The notes: generated by a model from the sequence alone, not told the origin. A stretch of DNA of 35,309 bases from an uncultured Alphaproteobacteria bacterium (GCA_903889655.1 CAISYL010000277.1:1-35309); one strand, 5' to 3'; shown: positions 24,710 through 34,266, counted from the first letter of the stretch. Made by a program: numbers and translations.

Positions 24710-24850
24710 GAACGTCCCGCGGGGCGGGCTATGGATTTTGGAAGGGCGGGCCCCTATAAAGCCCGGCATCAGCATTGATGAAGGTCGCTCCGCTGCGGAG
24801 CGGCGAAAAGCGGGCCGCTTCTGCGGCGCTCGCAACGATACGGAGTCGCC

Positions 24851-25597
24851 ATGGCTGGCCATTCGCAATTCAAGAACATCATGTACCGCAAGGGTGCGCA
24901 GGATAAGAAGCGCTCGAAGCTGTTCTCGAAACTTGCGAAGGAAATCACCGTCGCGGCCAAGATGGGCCTGCCAGACCCTGAATATAATCCGCGCCTGCGC
25001 GCCGCCATTCAGGATGCCCGCGCCGAAAACATGCCGCGCGACAACATCGAACGCGCCATCAAGAAGAGCACCGATCAGGGCGGCGAGAACTACGAAGAGG
25101 TTCGCTACGAGGGCTTCGGCATCGGCGGCATCGGCGTCATCGTCGAGACGCTGACCGACAACCGCAACCGCACCGCGAGTTCGGTGCGTTCGATCTTCAC
25201 CAAGCATGGCGGCAATCTCGGGGAAACCGGCTCGGTCTCCTTCATGTTCTCGAAGCTCGGCCGCGTCGAATATGCGCCCGAAGTCGCGACCGCAGACGCC
25301 ATGCTCGAAGCGGCGATCGATGCCGGCGCCGAGGATTGCCAGTCGAGCGCCGAGGGTCACGAAGTCTTCTGTGCCCCCGAGCAGCTCCATGAGGTCTCCC
25401 GCGCCCTCGAAGCGAAATTCGGCGAGCCCCGCTCGGCAAAGATCGTCTGGAAGCCGCAGAACTCGATCCCGCTCGAGGACGACAAGGCCGAGACCCTGCT
25501 GAAGATGCTCGACGCACTGGACGACGACGACGATGTGCAGCAGGTTTATGCGAACTTCGAAATGTCCGATTCGGTGCTGGAGAAGATGTCGGCCTGA
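24851..25597 (+). CDS. yebC: YebC/PmpR family protein
   Basis: The 248-residue protein begins [23 protein letters not shown], the family's signature, followed by a helical domain and two alpha-beta domains ([37 protein letters not shown]). The family binds DNA or acts as a transcription or ribosome-stalling relief factor (YebC type), depending on the member; recent work assigns proline-stretch rescue to some, which would parallel efp here. Length is normal. CGGAG lies ahead of ATG 24851. ruvC follows after 72 bp, a conserved linkage. Confidence 0.95.
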   Translation: MAGHSQFKNIMYRKGAQDKKRSKLFSKLAKEITVAAKMGLPDPEYNPRLRAAIQDARAENMPRDNIERAIKKSTDQGGENYEEVRYEGFGIGGIGVIVETLTDNRNRTASSVRSIFTKHGGNLGETGSVSFMFSKLGRVEYAPEVATADAMLEAAIDAGAEDCQSSAEGHEVFCAPEQLHEVSRALEAKFGEPRSAKIVWKPQNSIPLEDDKAETLLKMLDALDDDDDVQQVYANFEMSDSVLEKMSA

Positions 25598-25607
25598 TTG
25601 GTCCACA

Positions 25608-25625
25608 TCCGACCGACCGGTCGGA
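25608..25625. other. Hairpin between yebC and ruvC
   Basis: A 7-bp stem, TCCGACC (25608-25614) with GGTCGGA (25619-25625), and a GACC loop. It has no T-tract. It could be a processing site that separates yebC from the ruv genes. Confidence 0.4.
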
Positions 25626-25669
25626 CGACCGGCTCGGGCGGGACGCTCGGGCATGGAGGCAAGTGCCGC

Positions 25670-26197
25670 ATGCCGGCCTCACTCAGATATCTCGGCATCG
25701 ATCCGGGCCTGCGCGCCACCGGCTGGGGCGTGATCGAGGTCGCGGGCGCGCGCCTGACCCACATCGCCAACGGCACCATCACATCGAATGACAGGCTCGG
25801 TGTGGCCGAACGTCTGGTCCAGATTGAACGCGGATTGATCGAGATCGTCGAAACCTGGGAGCCGGACGGCGCGGCGGTGGAGCAGGTCTTCGTCGCCCGC
25901 GATCCGGTCGCGGCCCTGAAGCTCGGCCAGGCCCGTGCCATGGCTCTCCTCGTGCCCGCTCGTGCCGGGCTTCCCGTCGCCGAATATGCGGCGAACCACA
26001 TCAAGAAGTCCGTCGTCGGCGCGGGCCATGCCGGAAAGGCGCAGATCAGGATGATGGTCGAGATGTTGCTCCCCGGCTGCGGTGTCGAAACCGAACATGC
26101 CGCCGACGCGCTCGCCATCGCGATCTGTCATGCGCATTCCGGCGGTGCCAATGCGCGCATCGCGGCGGCGCTCCTGAAAGCCGAGGCCGCCCGATGA
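25670..26197 (+). CDS. ruvC: Holliday junction endonuclease RuvC
   Basis: The 175-residue resolvase cuts Holliday junctions symmetrically. Its acidic active site is complete: Asp11 in LGIDPG, Glu71 in AVEQVF, His143 and Asp146 in [17 protein letters not shown] 25670 follows GGAGG at about 25655 and matches the family start; the frame is open back to yebC. It overlaps ruvA by four bases (ATGA), so the genes are coupled. The length is typical for the family. Confidence 0.97.
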   Translation: MPASLRYLGIDPGLRATGWGVIEVAGARLTHIANGTITSNDRLGVAERLVQIERGLIEIVETWEPDGAAVEQVFVARDPVAALKLGQARAMALLVPARAGLPVAEYAANHIKKSVVGAGHAGKAQIRMMVEMLLPGCGVETEHAADALAIAICHAHSGGANARIAAALLKAEAAR

Positions 26198-26820
26198 TCG
26201 GCAAGCTGAAGGGCCTCGTCGACGAGATCGGCGCCGACTGGCTGATCGTCGACGTCAACGGCGTCGGCTATCTCGTCACCTGTTCGCGGCGCACGCTCGA
26301 AGCGCTGCCGGAGCCGGGCGGTCTCGTTACGCTCTCCATCGAAACGAAAGTCAGCGAAGACGCGATCCGCCTGATCGGCTTCACCTCCGATCTCGAACGC
26401 GACTGGTTCCGCCTTCTCCTGAGCGTGCAGGGCGTCGGCACGCGGGTCGCGCTGGGCGTCCTCGGCACGCTCACGCCCGCCGACCTCGCCCGCGCCATTG
26501 CGCTCGAAGACAAGAAGGCGGTTTCCGCCGCGCCCGGCGTCGGCCCCAAGGTCGCGGCCCGCATCGTCGCCGAACTGAAGGACAAGGCGCCCGCCTCGAC
26601 CAATTTGAACGCTGTCCTCGATGTCGGTGTCGCCCTCGGTGTCGCGGACGCCGCCGACACGGCGTCGGCCTCCATGCGCGACGCGGTCTCCGCCCTCGTC
26701 AATCTCGGCTATCCGCAGGTGCAGGCGGCCTCCGCCATCTCGGGCGCGGTCAGGAAACTTGAGCCCGGCGCCAGCGCGGAGCAGCTTATCCGCCAGGGCC
26801 TGAAGGAGTTGGCACGGTGA
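26194..26820 (+). CDS. ruvA: Holliday junction DNA helicase subunit RuvA
   Basis: The 208-residue junction-recognition subunit: an N-terminal OB domain ([26 protein letters not shown]), a middle domain with two helix-hairpin-helix motifs ([16 protein letters not shown] near 79-94; [17 protein letters not shown] near 112-128), and a C-terminal three-helix domain (about 160-208) that contacts RuvB. Tetramers hold the four-way junction open. Its start overlaps the ruvC stop as ATGA, and its stop overlaps the ruvB start as GTGA. Confidence 0.97.
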   Translation: MIGKLKGLVDEIGADWLIVDVNGVGYLVTCSRRTLEALPEPGGLVTLSIETKVSEDAIRLIGFTSDLERDWFRLLLSVQGVGTRVALGVLGTLTPADLARAIALEDKKAVSAAPGVGPKVAARIVAELKDKAPASTNLNAVLDVGVALGVADAADTASASMRDAVSALVNLGYPQVQAASAISGAVRKLEPGASAEQLIRQGLKELAR

Positions 26821-27875
26821 CCGACCGCCTTATCGGCGCACGCAAGAAGGAAGAAGACGAAGCCGAGCGCTCGCTGCGGCCGCAGGTGCTTGCCGATTTC
26901 GTCGGCCAGGCCCGCGCCCGCGAAAACCTCGCCGTCTTCATCGAGGCGGCGCGCGCGCGCGGCGAGGCGCTCGACCATGTGCTCTTCGCCGGTCCTCCCG
27001 GTCTCGGCAAGACGACGCTCGCCCAGATCGTCGCGCGCGAGCTTGGCGTCAATTTCCGCGCGACCTCGGGTCCGGTCATTTCCAAGGCGGGGGACCTCGC
27101 GGCCCTCCTCACCAATCTCGAACCGCGCGACGTGCTTTTCATCGACGAGATCCATCGTCTCTCGCCGGCGGTGGAGGAAATCCTCTATCCCGCGATGGAG
27201 GATTTCCAGCTCGACCTCATCATCGGCGAAGGCCCCGGCGCGCGCTCCGTCCGCATCGACCTCGCGCCCTTCACGCTGGTCGGCGCGACGACGCGGACGG
27301 GCCTCCTCACCACGCCGCTCCGCGACCGCTTCGGCATTCCGGTGCGCCTCAACTTCTACGAGATCGCCGAACTCGAACTGATCGTCCGCCGTGGCGCCGG
27401 CCTCCTCGGCATCGAGATGACGGCGGACGGTGCCCACGAGATCGCGCGCCGTGCGCGCGGTACGCCTCGCGTCGCCGGACGCCTGCTCCGTCGGGTGCGC
27501 GATTTCGCCGCGGTCGACGGCGTGAAGACGATCGACGCGAAGGCGGCGGACAAGGCGCTACAACGCCTCGAAGTCGACCAGCGCGGCCTCGACGCGCTCG
27601 ATCATCGTTATCTGCGCTGCATCGCCGTCAGTTTCTCGGGCGGGCCGGTCGGCGTCGAAACGGTCGCCGCCGCGCTTTCCGAGCCGCGCGACGCCATCGA
27701 GGAAATCATCGAGCCTTATCTAATCCAGCAGGGCTTCGTGAACCGTACGCCGCGCGGCCGCTTGCTGACCGCCGCCGCCTTCGCGCATCTGGGCTTGCCC
27801 GTGCCCAGCGGCGGCATAGCCGGGCAGGGTGCTCTCTTCGCGGAGCCCCTTTCCACCGACGAGGATACGGAATGA
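26817..27875 (+). CDS. ruvB: Holliday junction branch-migration ATPase RuvB
   Basis: The 352-residue AAA+ motor drives branch migration with RuvA. Walker A is GPPGLGKTT (59-67), Walker B VLFIDEIH (Asp110-Glu111), sensor 1 [10 protein letters not shown], and the arginine region RDRFGI. A C-terminal winged-helix domain ends with [15 protein letters not shown] 26817 overlaps the ruvA stop (GTGA) and gives the MTDRLI start. The stop overlaps ybgC (ATGA). Confidence 0.98.
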   Translation: MTDRLIGARKKEEDEAERSLRPQVLADFVGQARARENLAVFIEAARARGEALDHVLFAGPPGLGKTTLAQIVARELGVNFRATSGPVISKAGDLAALLTNLEPRDVLFIDEIHRLSPAVEEILYPAMEDFQLDLIIGEGPGARSVRIDLAPFTLVGATTRTGLLTTPLRDRFGIPVRLNFYEIAELELIVRRGAGLLGIEMTADGAHEIARRARGTPRVAGRLLRRVRDFAAVDGVKTIDAKAADKALQRLEVDQRGLDALDHRYLRCIAVSFSGGPVGVETVAAALSEPRDAIEEIIEPYLIQQGFVNRTPRGRLLTAAAFAHLGLPVPSGGIAGQGALFAEPLSTDEDTE

Positions 27876-28339
27876 GCGGCTGGCCGGACATCGCGGGCCG
27901 CATCGAAGGCCGGACACACATCCTTCCCATCCGCGTCTATTACGAGGACACGGATTTTTCCGGCATCGTCTACCACGCCAACTATCTGAGATTCGCCGAG
28001 CGCGGCCGTTCGGACTTCTTGCGCGTGGCCGGCGTCAGCCATACCGAACTCTTCGACGGCGACGATCCGCTGGCCTTCGCCATCCATCGCATGGAGATCG
28101 ACTTCGTGAAGCCGGCCCGCATCGACGACATGCTGGAGGTTCACACGCGCTACACCCGCGCCGGCGGTGCGCGGCTCGAAGCAAAACAAGTGATTTACCG
28201 GCTGGGCGAGGACGCCCCCGAGCCGATCTGGCGCGCGCTGGTTTTTGCCGCCGTCATCGACACCAAAGGCCGGCCCCGCCGCATGCCCACCATCGCCCGC
28301 GATGCGCTCGCCGCCTATGTCGGACCGGGCGATGAATGA
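27872..28339 (+). CDS. ybgC: Tol-Pal-associated acyl-CoA thioesterase YbgC
   Basis: 155 residues with a single hotdog domain of the 4-hydroxybenzoyl-CoA thioesterase family. The catalytic loop [19 protein letters not shown] is typical of YbgC, Asp28 being equivalent to E. coli Asp18, with His35 in YHAN. It hydrolyses acyl-CoA or acyl-ACP thioesters and is cotranscribed with tolQRAB-pal in many proteobacteria; the link to envelope function is loosely defined. ATG 27872 overlaps the ruvB stop, so it is coupled to ruv. tolQ is 222 bp away, a gap with weak promoter candidates only. Confidence 0.93.
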   Translation: MSGWPDIAGRIEGRTHILPIRVYYEDTDFSGIVYHANYLRFAERGRSDFLRVAGVSHTELFDGDDPLAFAIHRMEIDFVKPARIDDMLEVHTRYTRAGGARLEAKQVIYRLGEDAPEPIWRALVFAAVIDTKGRPRRMPTIARDALAAYVGPGDE

Positions 28340-28561
28340 GTGGTTGTGGTGGCGCGGCAACAGCCGGCTTTCTAAGCTCTTGTATTCGTGAGATATCCCT
28401 CAATGTGCCACCGTTTCGACATAATTCGTGGACTAACTTCGGCTTCAACTCGGAGGCAGATTTGCGCTACCACCCGCACCGGTGCAGGCATGCTCGGTGC
28501 GAGGCTGGGGGCGCGGCAGGCCGCTCCGATAGAGGCGCATGATTTCGGAGAGGCAATCTGA

Positions 28562-29308
28562 ATGGATCCGACGACCCACATCGACACCGGCGTGAACACC
28601 GCGCAGGTTGTGGCCAACCAGACCGTTAATGCGGCGCCGGTGGATTTCTCCATCTGGGGCCTTTTCATTCATGCCGACCTCGTCGTGAAGGTCGTGATGC
28701 TCGGTCTGCTCTTCGCCTCGGTCTGGTCCTGGGCGATCATTTTCGACAAGTGGTGGCGGTTCAACCGCGTCGAGCGCCGCGCCGACCAGTTCGAGCGCAC
28801 TTTCTGGTCCGGCCGCTCGCTCGAGGATCTCTATCAGGAGATGGGCCACCGCCCGGCGCATCCGCTCTCGGCGCTCTTCATCGCCGCGATGCGCGAATGG
28901 CGCCGCTCGCAGGACATCGCCACCGACAGCTTCCTCGGCCTCAAGGAGCGCGTCGACAAGGTGATGCAGGTCACGATCAACCGCGAGATGCTGGGCCTCG
29001 AAGGCCGGCTCCTCTTCCTCGCTACCGTCGGTTCGATCTCGCCCTTCGTCGGCCTCTTCGGCACGGTCTGGGGCATCATGAACAGCTTCCAGTCGATCGC
29101 CATCAGCCGCGATACCAACCTTGCCGTCGTCGCGCCGGGCATCGCCGAAGCGCTTTTCACCACCGCGCTCGGCCTTCTCGCCGCCATCCCGGCCGTCATC
29201 GCCTACAACCGCTTCTCCAATCAGGTCGGGCGTTTCGGCACCCGCCTCGAAAGCTTCGCCGACGAATTTTCGGCGATCCTGTCCCGCCAGCTCGACGAGC
29301 GGGGTTGA
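28562..29308 (+). CDS. tolQ: Tol-Pal system proton channel protein TolQ
   Basis: The 248-residue inner-membrane protein has three membrane segments (about 40-61, 150-176 and 197-218). The second and third carry the motifs ATVGSISPFVGLFGTVWGIM and APGIAEALFTTALGLLAAIP. With TolR it forms the proton channel that energises TolA, for outer-membrane constriction during division. CGGAGAGGCAATCTGA precedes ATG 28562. The 3-bp spacing to tolR is typical. Confidence 0.96.
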   Translation: MDPTTHIDTGVNTAQVVANQTVNAAPVDFSIWGLFIHADLVVKVVMLGLLFASVWSWAIIFDKWWRFNRVERRADQFERTFWSGRSLEDLYQEMGHRPAHPLSALFIAAMREWRRSQDIATDSFLGLKERVDKVMQVTINREMLGLEGRLLFLATVGSISPFVGLFGTVWGIMNSFQSIAISRDTNLAVVAPGIAEALFTTALGLLAAIPAVIAYNRFSNQVGRFGTRLESFADEFSAILSRQLDERG

Positions 29309-29311
29309 GCC

Positions 29312-29779
29312 ATGGCCTTTTCCGTTCAGGGCGGCGGCAGGGGACGCGGACGCAGCAAGTACATGCGCGCGCCGATGTCCGAGATCAACGTGACGCCGAT
29401 GGTCGACGTCATGCTGGTGCTGCTGATCGTCTTCATGGTGGCGGCGCCGCTCCTCACCGTCGGCGTGCCGGTCGACCTGCCGAAGACGCAGGCCGCGGCC
29501 CTCTCCGGCGACAACGAGCCGCTGACGGTCACGATCGACAGCAAGGGCCAGGTCTTCCTGCAGGAAACGCCGATCGAGCCCGACGAGGTCGTGGCGAAGC
29601 TGCAGGCGATCGCCCAGAACGGTTATGAACAGCGCATTTTCATCCGGGCCGACAACACGATCGATTACGGCAAGGTCATGGACGTGATGAGCCGGATCAG
29701 CTCGGCAGGCTATAGCAAGGTCGGTCTGGTCACGGACTCGTCCAATGTTTCGGCGCCCACCAAGGCGCAGACGAAATAA
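29312..29779 (+). CDS. tolR: Tol-Pal system protein TolR
   Basis: The 155-residue protein has an N-terminal helix with INVTPMVDVMLVLLIVFMVAA, where Asp32 is the proton-carrying residue, then a periplasmic ExbD/TolR domain (VPVDLPKTQ; NEPLTVTIDSKGQVFL; RIFIRADNTIDYGKVMDVM). It pairs with TolQ. The N-terminal glycine/arginine-rich tail GGGRGRGRSK is cytoplasmic and common in alphaproteobacterial TolR. It lies 3 bp after tolQ and about 27 bp before tolA. Confidence 0.96.
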   Translation: MAFSVQGGGRGRGRSKYMRAPMSEINVTPMVDVMLVLLIVFMVAAPLLTVGVPVDLPKTQAAALSGDNEPLTVTIDSKGQVFLQETPIEPDEVVAKLQAIAQNGYEQRIFIRADNTIDYGKVMDVMSRISSAGYSKVGLVTDSSNVSAPTKAQTK

Positions 29780-29806
29780 CAAGTTTGAGCCATTAACAGT
29801 TTGAGA

Positions 29807-30655
29807 ATGCGCAACAGGCCGCTTTTCATTTCCGCCGGGCTTCATGCCGTGGTGTTGATAGCGACCATGGTGGCACTTCCTTCCCCGAAGGAACTGGCGC
29901 CGGTGCAGACGCGCGTCCTGCCTGTCGAGCTTCTCACCGTTTCCGACATCACCAATCTGAAGCGTCAGGCCAAGAAGAAGGTCGAGGCGCCGAAGCCCGT
30001 CGAGACCCCCGCGCCGAAGCCGGAGCCCGACAAGCCCAAGCCCGTGCCGCAGCCGGAACCCGAAAAGACCGAGCCGACGCCCGCGCCGCCGAAGCCGGAG
30101 GAAAAGGCCGAACCCATTCCGGATAAGAATGCGCCGAAGCCGAAGGAAGAAAAGAAAGAGCCGCCGAAGCCCGAATCGAAAAAGCCGGTGATCGAAAAGA
30201 AGGCGGAGAAGAAGCCGCCGAAGAAGAAGTTCGATCCGCGCAACATCGCGGCGCTCCTGAACAAGATGCCCGAAACGGCGACGCAGCCCGACGAGGCCAA
30301 GGATACCAAGGAAAAGGCCGACGCGTCGGAGACGGACAATCCCGACCTGCCGATGACGGCGAGCGAGCTCGATGCGCTGCGCCAGAAGATCAATACCTGC
30401 TGGAACGCGGGCGATCTGGCCGGCAGCGTCGACGCGGACAAGATGTTCGCCGATATGAGTTTTTCGCTGGCTCAGGACGGCAGCGTCGTCGGCACGCCCT
30501 CGATCGACAAGCTGGGCGGCGGCTCGTCGCGCCTGCTTGCCGAACGTGCCCGCGCGGCCATCCTGCAATGCGGTCCCTATAATTTTCTCCCTGCGGACAA
30601 ATACAGCACCTGGGAGGATGTCACCGTGACCTTCAGCCTGTCGGGCATGATGTAA
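29807..30655 (+). CDS. tolA: Tol-Pal system envelope-spanning protein TolA (P/K-rich linker)
   Basis: 282 residues from ATG 29807 (a TTG at 29801 is also in frame). The N-terminus has one membrane anchor, SAGLHAVVLIATMVAL, with the TonB/TolA-like histidine. Then comes a long proline/lysine/glutamate-rich low-complexity region (about 60-165) in place of the alanine-rich helix of E. coli TolA. The C-terminal domain (about 185-282) contains ASELDALRQKINTCWN, with QCGPYNFLPADKYSTWEDVTVTF near the end and two cysteines (Cys200 and Cys257 roughly) that could be disulfide-bonded as in TolA domain III. It transmits proton-driven force from TolQR to TolB/Pal. Confidence 0.88.
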   Translation: MRNRPLFISAGLHAVVLIATMVALPSPKELAPVQTRVLPVELLTVSDITNLKRQAKKKVEAPKPVETPAPKPEPDKPKPVPQPEPEKTEPTPAPPKPEEKAEPIPDKNAPKPKEEKKEPPKPESKKPVIEKKAEKKPPKKKFDPRNIAALLNKMPETATQPDEAKDTKEKADASETDNPDLPMTASELDALRQKINTCWNAGDLAGSVDADKMFADMSFSLAQDGSVVGTPSIDKLGGGSSRLLAERARAAILQCGPYNFLPADKYSTWEDVTVTFSLSGMM

Positions 30656-30889
30656 GGCGCCGGCTTTTGCTGTGTTTAAACTGTTGCAGCGAGAAGTGAG
30701 TATGTGTCGGAACATCGGGAGGTCCCGTTCGCACAATTTCTGCCGGCTGACAAAATAAGACGCCGGGCGTTGAGATCGGACTGAACTTCCCGGAGCGCGG
30801 CGCATTATGAAGCAGGGTATGGCGTCGCTTCGTTACGTGTCGAAGAGGAAATGCTGGGTGAAATGACCCTATTTGCAGGAGAGACGGCA

Positions 30890-32269
30890 ATGTTTGACGT
30901 TCGAGAGCTTGGCCGCCCGGCGGCGGGCCGCATGGCAGCCGGCGGTGCTAGGCGGATGCTGATGCAGCTTCCCATGGCGCTCCTTCTTGCTGCGGCCTGT
31001 GTCTTTGCCGCGCCCGCGCAGGCGGCGATCCACATCGACATCAACACCGCCAACACCGAGCCGATGCCGATCGCGGTGACGGACTTCGTCGGCGGCGCTG
31101 GACAGGAAGCCTCGGCGGGCGTCGACATCGCCACTGTCATCACCAACGACCTCGAGCGCTCGGGCCTCTTCAATCCGCTGCCCAAGACCTCCTTCATCGA
31201 GAAGGTTGCGGACATCAACGTCCCCCCGCGCTTCGGCGACTGGCGCATCATCAAGGCGCAATCGCTGGTGACGGGTCAGGCCAAGATGGAGTCCGACGGC
31301 CGTCTCCGCGTCGAGTTCCGCCTGTGGGACGTCTATGGCGAGCAGCAGTTGACCGGCCTGCAGTTCTTCACCACGCCGGACAACTGGCGCCGCGTCGCGC
31401 ATCTGATCGCCGACGCGATCTATCAGCGCCTTACGGGCGAGCAGGGCTACTTCGACACGCGTGTCGTCTATGTCGCCGAAAGCGGCCCGAAGAACCGCCG
31501 CGTGAAGCGTCTCTCGATCATGGATCAGGACGGCTACAACCCGCATGCGCTGACGAACGGCGCCGAACTCGTGCTGACGCCGCGCTTCAGCCCGAACTCG
31601 CAGGAGATCACCTATCTCTCCTATCACAACAACAATCCGCGCGTTTACCTGCTCGACATCGAGACGGGTCAGCAGGAAGTCGTCGGCGATTTCCGCGGCA
31701 TGACCTTCGCGCCGCGTTTCTCGCCGGACGGCCAGAAGGTCATCATGAGCCTTCAGCGCGGCGGTAATGCGAACATCTACACGATGGATCTCCGCAGCCG
31801 TCAGGTGACGCGCCTCACCACCACCAATGCGATCGACACGGCGCCGAGCTATTCGCCGGACGGCACGCAGATCTGCTTTGAGTCCGATCGCGGCGGCGCG
31901 CAGCAGATCTATGTGATGAACGCCGACGGCTCCAATCAGCATCGGATCAGCTTCGGCCAGGGCCGCTATGCGACGCCGGTCTGGTCGCCGCGCGGCGATC
32001 TCATCGCCTTCACGAGGCTCCTCAGTGGCCAGTTCGTCATCGGCGTGATGAAGCCCGACGGCACGGGCGACCGCATTCTGACCGAGGGCTACCACAATGA
32101 GGGCCCGACCTGGGCGCCCAATGGCCGTGTTCTGATGTTCTTCCGCGAAACGCGCGGCGCGCAGGGCGGCCCCTCGCTCTGGTCGGTCGACCTGACCGGC
32201 CGCAACGAACGTCAGGTGCCGACGCCGACCTTCGCCTCCGATCCGGCCTGGTCGCCGCGCATTCAGTAA
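30890..32269 (+). CDS. tolB: Tol-Pal system periplasmic protein TolB
   Basis: 459 residues from ATG 30890, which follows AGGAGAGACGGCA; the frame is open to 30851. The N-terminus is long before the signal peptide core ([21 protein letters not shown], cleaved near residue 44). Then come the N-terminal domain with [10 protein letters not shown] and a six-bladed beta-propeller with repeated [42 protein letters not shown] and [12 protein letters not shown] blades, from about residue 215 on. TolB binds Pal at the propeller and TolA through its N-terminus. A 234-bp gap before it contains a GTTTAAAC palindrome at 30674-30681. Confidence 0.96.
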   Translation: MFDVRELGRPAAGRMAAGGARRMLMQLPMALLLAAACVFAAPAQAAIHIDINTANTEPMPIAVTDFVGGAGQEASAGVDIATVITNDLERSGLFNPLPKTSFIEKVADINVPPRFGDWRIIKAQSLVTGQAKMESDGRLRVEFRLWDVYGEQQLTGLQFFTTPDNWRRVAHLIADAIYQRLTGEQGYFDTRVVYVAESGPKNRRVKRLSIMDQDGYNPHALTNGAELVLTPRFSPNSQEITYLSYHNNNPRVYLLDIETGQQEVVGDFRGMTFAPRFSPDGQKVIMSLQRGGNANIYTMDLRSRQVTRLTTTNAIDTAPSYSPDGTQICFESDRGGAQQIYVMNADGSNQHRISFGQGRYATPVWSPRGDLIAFTRLLSGQFVIGVMKPDGTGDRILTEGYHNEGPTWAPNGRVLMFFRETRGAQGGPSLWSVDLTGRNERQVPTPTFASDPAWSPRIQ

Positions 32270-32277
32270 CGCTTCGC

Positions 32278-32310
32278 GCCGGATCGGATCGCAAAATGAT
32301 CCGGTCCGGC
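32278..32310. repeat. 13-bp extragenic hairpin after tolB
   Basis: GCCGGATCGGATC (32278-32290), 7-nt loop GCAAAAT, GATCCGGTCCGGC (32298-32310); 13 pairs including one U-G. No T-tract. This is a common extragenic palindrome type in alphaproteobacteria, here 9 bp after the tolB stop. Confidence 0.65.
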
Positions 32311-32603
32311 GTAAATCGGTGCAAAAATGTCACTTGGCTCATGCTGAAAAGACGCAGGCAATCCGATGTTCCTTGCCTCGTTTCAGGGCGACAGCTAATA
32401 TTTTGTTGCGGTACGGCAACCCCAGCGTCGGCCAATTTCTGGGCGGCGTGTCATGGTTCGGACGAACTTCGGGCCACTTTGTAGAGCCTCGACTTCCCGG
32501 CAAAGAGGTGACCCCTTTTTCGCTTGGGATGTTTGGCATGCAACAGTAAATAAAGGAACGCTGAGGCACCTTTGGCCGCAGAGATTAAAAGGAGAGCACC
32601 CGA
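32311..32603 (+). other. Non-coding gap before pal
   Basis: The 334-bp tolB-pal interval beyond the hairpin holds no convincing reading frame. It contains the pal promoter at 32524-32552 and GTTGC-GGTAC-GGCAAC-like self-complementary words near 32404-32421. No repeat or mobile-element signature was seen. Confidence 0.45.
32524..32552 (+). promoter_or_regulatory. Promoter of pal
   Basis: TTGGGA (32524-32529), a 17-bp spacer, TAAATA (32547-32552). The start is expected near 32559, giving a leader of about 45 nt that ends AAAAGGAGAG before the pal ATG. Confidence 0.55.
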
Positions 32604-33104
32604 ATGAAGTCCCCGTATGCAGGCCTCCGGTTCGCCGCAGTGGCCGCAGCCTTTTTGGCGGTTGCCGCTTGCAGCTCGACCGATGCAACGACAAGCGCCA
32701 CCCCGTCTTCGTCTTCGTCTTCGACCGTTCAGCCCGGCACCCAGGCTGACCTCGTCGCCAACGTCGGCGACCGCGTTTTCTTCGACCTCGACAAGTCGAG
32801 CCTGAAGGACGAAGGCAAAGCCACGCTGCAGCGCCAGGCCACCTGGATGAAGCAGTACGCGAACCTCACCTTCACGATCGAAGGTCATGCCGACGAGCGC
32901 GGCACGCGTGAATACAACCTCGCGCTCGGCGGCCGTCGCGCCACCGCCGCGAAGGATTTCCTCGTCAGCCTCGGCATCGACGCGTCGCGCCTGAAGACGA
33001 TCTCCTACGGCAAGGAGCGTCCGGTGTGCCTCGAGTCGAACGAGGATTGCTGGGCCCAGAACCGCCGCGCTGTGACGGTGGTTGCCGAGGGCGCCGGCAG
33101 CTAA
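32604..33104 (+). CDS. pal: Peptidoglycan-associated lipoprotein Pal
   Basis: The 166-residue outer-membrane lipoprotein has signal peptide FAAVAAAFLAVAAC with the lipidated Cys23, followed by Ser-Ser (no Asp at +2, so outer membrane). A serine/threonine-rich linker leads to an OmpA-like domain (about 50-163) with FTIEGHADERGTREYNLALGGRR, in which Asp97 and Arg111 bind the peptidoglycan stem peptide. Pal binds TolB and tethers the outer membrane. Its strong ribosome-binding site AAGGAGAG and own promoter and terminator suggest higher expression than the rest of the cluster. Confidence 0.97.
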   Translation: MKSPYAGLRFAAVAAAFLAVAACSSTDATTSATPSSSSSSTVQPGTQADLVANVGDRVFFDLDKSSLKDEGKATLQRQATWMKQYANLTFTIEGHADERGTREYNLALGGRRATAAKDFLVSLGIDASRLKTISYGKERPVCLESNEDCWAQNRRAVTVVAEGAGS

Positions 33105-33131
33105 TCGGCTGACGCACCTGAATGATCGGGA

Positions 33132-33170
33132 GCGCTCTTCCGCTTTTGCGGGAGGGCGCTTCTGTGTTTT
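33132..33170 (+). terminator. Intrinsic terminator after pal
   Basis: GCGCTCTTCCGC (33132-33143), a TTTT loop, GCGGGAGGGCGC (33148-33159), 12 pairs with wobbles, then TTCTGTGTTTT. It stands 28 bp after the pal stop. Confidence 0.8.
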
Positions 33171-33297
33171 CAGGGAGGGGGCTGGCTCTGAAGCCGTATG
33201 CCCCATTTTAGTCGCAGTTCTCGGTACGATGGCCCGTCTGTGCAGCTTTTCCGGTCGCGCAGGGCCCATTGTCCGAAATTCTCTTGAGGCGGATCAG

Positions 33298-34236
33298 GTG
33301 ACAAAAGCGAATTTCCTCGTCGTGGCCGGCGCCGCCGTCCTTGTCGGATTGCCGGTGCTGGTGCCGCTGAGCGCCTCGGCCGATGATTCGGACCTGCGCG
33401 CCATCAACAACCGGCTCGACCGTCTCGAAAACACCGTCAACGATCTGCAGAGCGGCGGCGGTGGCGGCAGCTCGGATAGCGGTGATTCGGGTGGCGGTGG
33501 CGGCGGCAACGCAAATTCGGCCAACACGCAGGCGCGGCTCGACGAGATCGAGGACCAGTTGCGCAGCATGACCGGCCGCATCGAGGAGCTGGGGCATCGC
33601 GTCGACCAGACCTCGCAAGACCTCCAGAATTTCAAGAGCGATGTCGACCTGCGCTTCCAGGATCTGCATCAGGGTGGCGCCGGAACACCGGGCGGGGCAC
33701 CCGGTGCCGGAGCGCCGGTTCGCGAGCCGGGCGACCAGTCGCAGGGCGCCGGCGGCCCGACCGAACTTGCTCCTCCGCCCTCGAACGCGCCGCGCCCCGC
33801 CTCCGCACCGGTCCAGCAGGCTCAGGCCGCGCCGACGGTGACGCTTCCCAACGGCACGCCGCAGGTTCAATACGATTTCGCCATCGATCTGCTGAAGCGC
33901 GGCCAGTTCCCGCAGGCACGCGATGCACTGAAGCAGTTCCTCGCCGACCATCCCAAGGATGCGCTGGCCGGCAACGCGCAATATTGGCTCGGCGAAACCT
34001 ATTACGTGCAAGGCCAGTACAAGGACGCCGCCGACAGCTTCCTCAAGGGCTACACGACCTATTCGAAAAGCGCCAAGGCGCCGGACAGCCTGCTGAAGCT
34101 CGGCATGACGCTTTCCCAGCTCGGCCAGAAGGACGCGGCTTGCGCCACCTTCGGCCAGCTCCGCGAACAGTTCCCGCAAGCCGCCCCCGCCGTCGTCGCC
34201 CGTAACAAGCTCGAGCGTCAGAAGGCCGGCTGCTGA
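33298..34236 (+). CDS. cpoB: Tol-Pal coordinating protein CpoB (YbgF)
   Basis: 312 residues from a GTG at 33298 preceded by GAGGCGGATCAG; this places the start right before a good signal peptide (NFLVVAGAAVLVGLPVLVPL, cleaved near SASADD). Next is a coiled coil (RAINNRLDRLENTVNDLQSG) interrupted by a glycine/serine linker, a second coiled coil (LDEIEDQLRSMTGRIEELG), then a Gly/Pro/Ala-rich linker, and a C-terminal TPR domain (about 190-305) with QYWLGETYYVQGQYKDA. CpoB coordinates Tol activity with peptidoglycan synthesis by PBP1B. ATG 33229 is a weaker alternative start. The C-terminus ends in Gly-Cys. The pal terminator lies between, so cpoB needs readthrough or its own promoter. Confidence 0.9.
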   Translation: MTKANFLVVAGAAVLVGLPVLVPLSASADDSDLRAINNRLDRLENTVNDLQSGGGGGSSDSGDSGGGGGGNANSANTQARLDEIEDQLRSMTGRIEELGHRVDQTSQDLQNFKSDVDLRFQDLHQGGAGTPGGAPGAGAPVREPGDQSQGAGGPTELAPPPSNAPRPASAPVQQAQAAPTVTLPNGTPQVQYDFAIDLLKRGQFPQARDALKQFLADHPKDALAGNAQYWLGETYYVQGQYKDAADSFLKGYTTYSKSAKAPDSLLKLGMTLSQLGQKDAACATFGQLREQFPQAAPAVVARNKLERQKAGC

Positions 34237-34266
34237 TCCGGGTTTGATCCCGCGCCGCCTTTCCTT

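Larger units (their letters stand above)
24561..24850. other. Gene-free region upstream of yebC
   Basis: About 290 bp with no recognised gene. It contains the CtrA-like site at 24644, an AT-rich stretch (24663-24690), an inverted repeat at 24692-24709, a weak TATAGT -10 at 24694-24699, a possible 15-codon upstream frame (24731-24778), and GC-rich palindromes such as CGCTCCGCTGCGGAGCG (24784-24800). It probably holds the yebC-ruv promoter. Confidence 0.5.
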
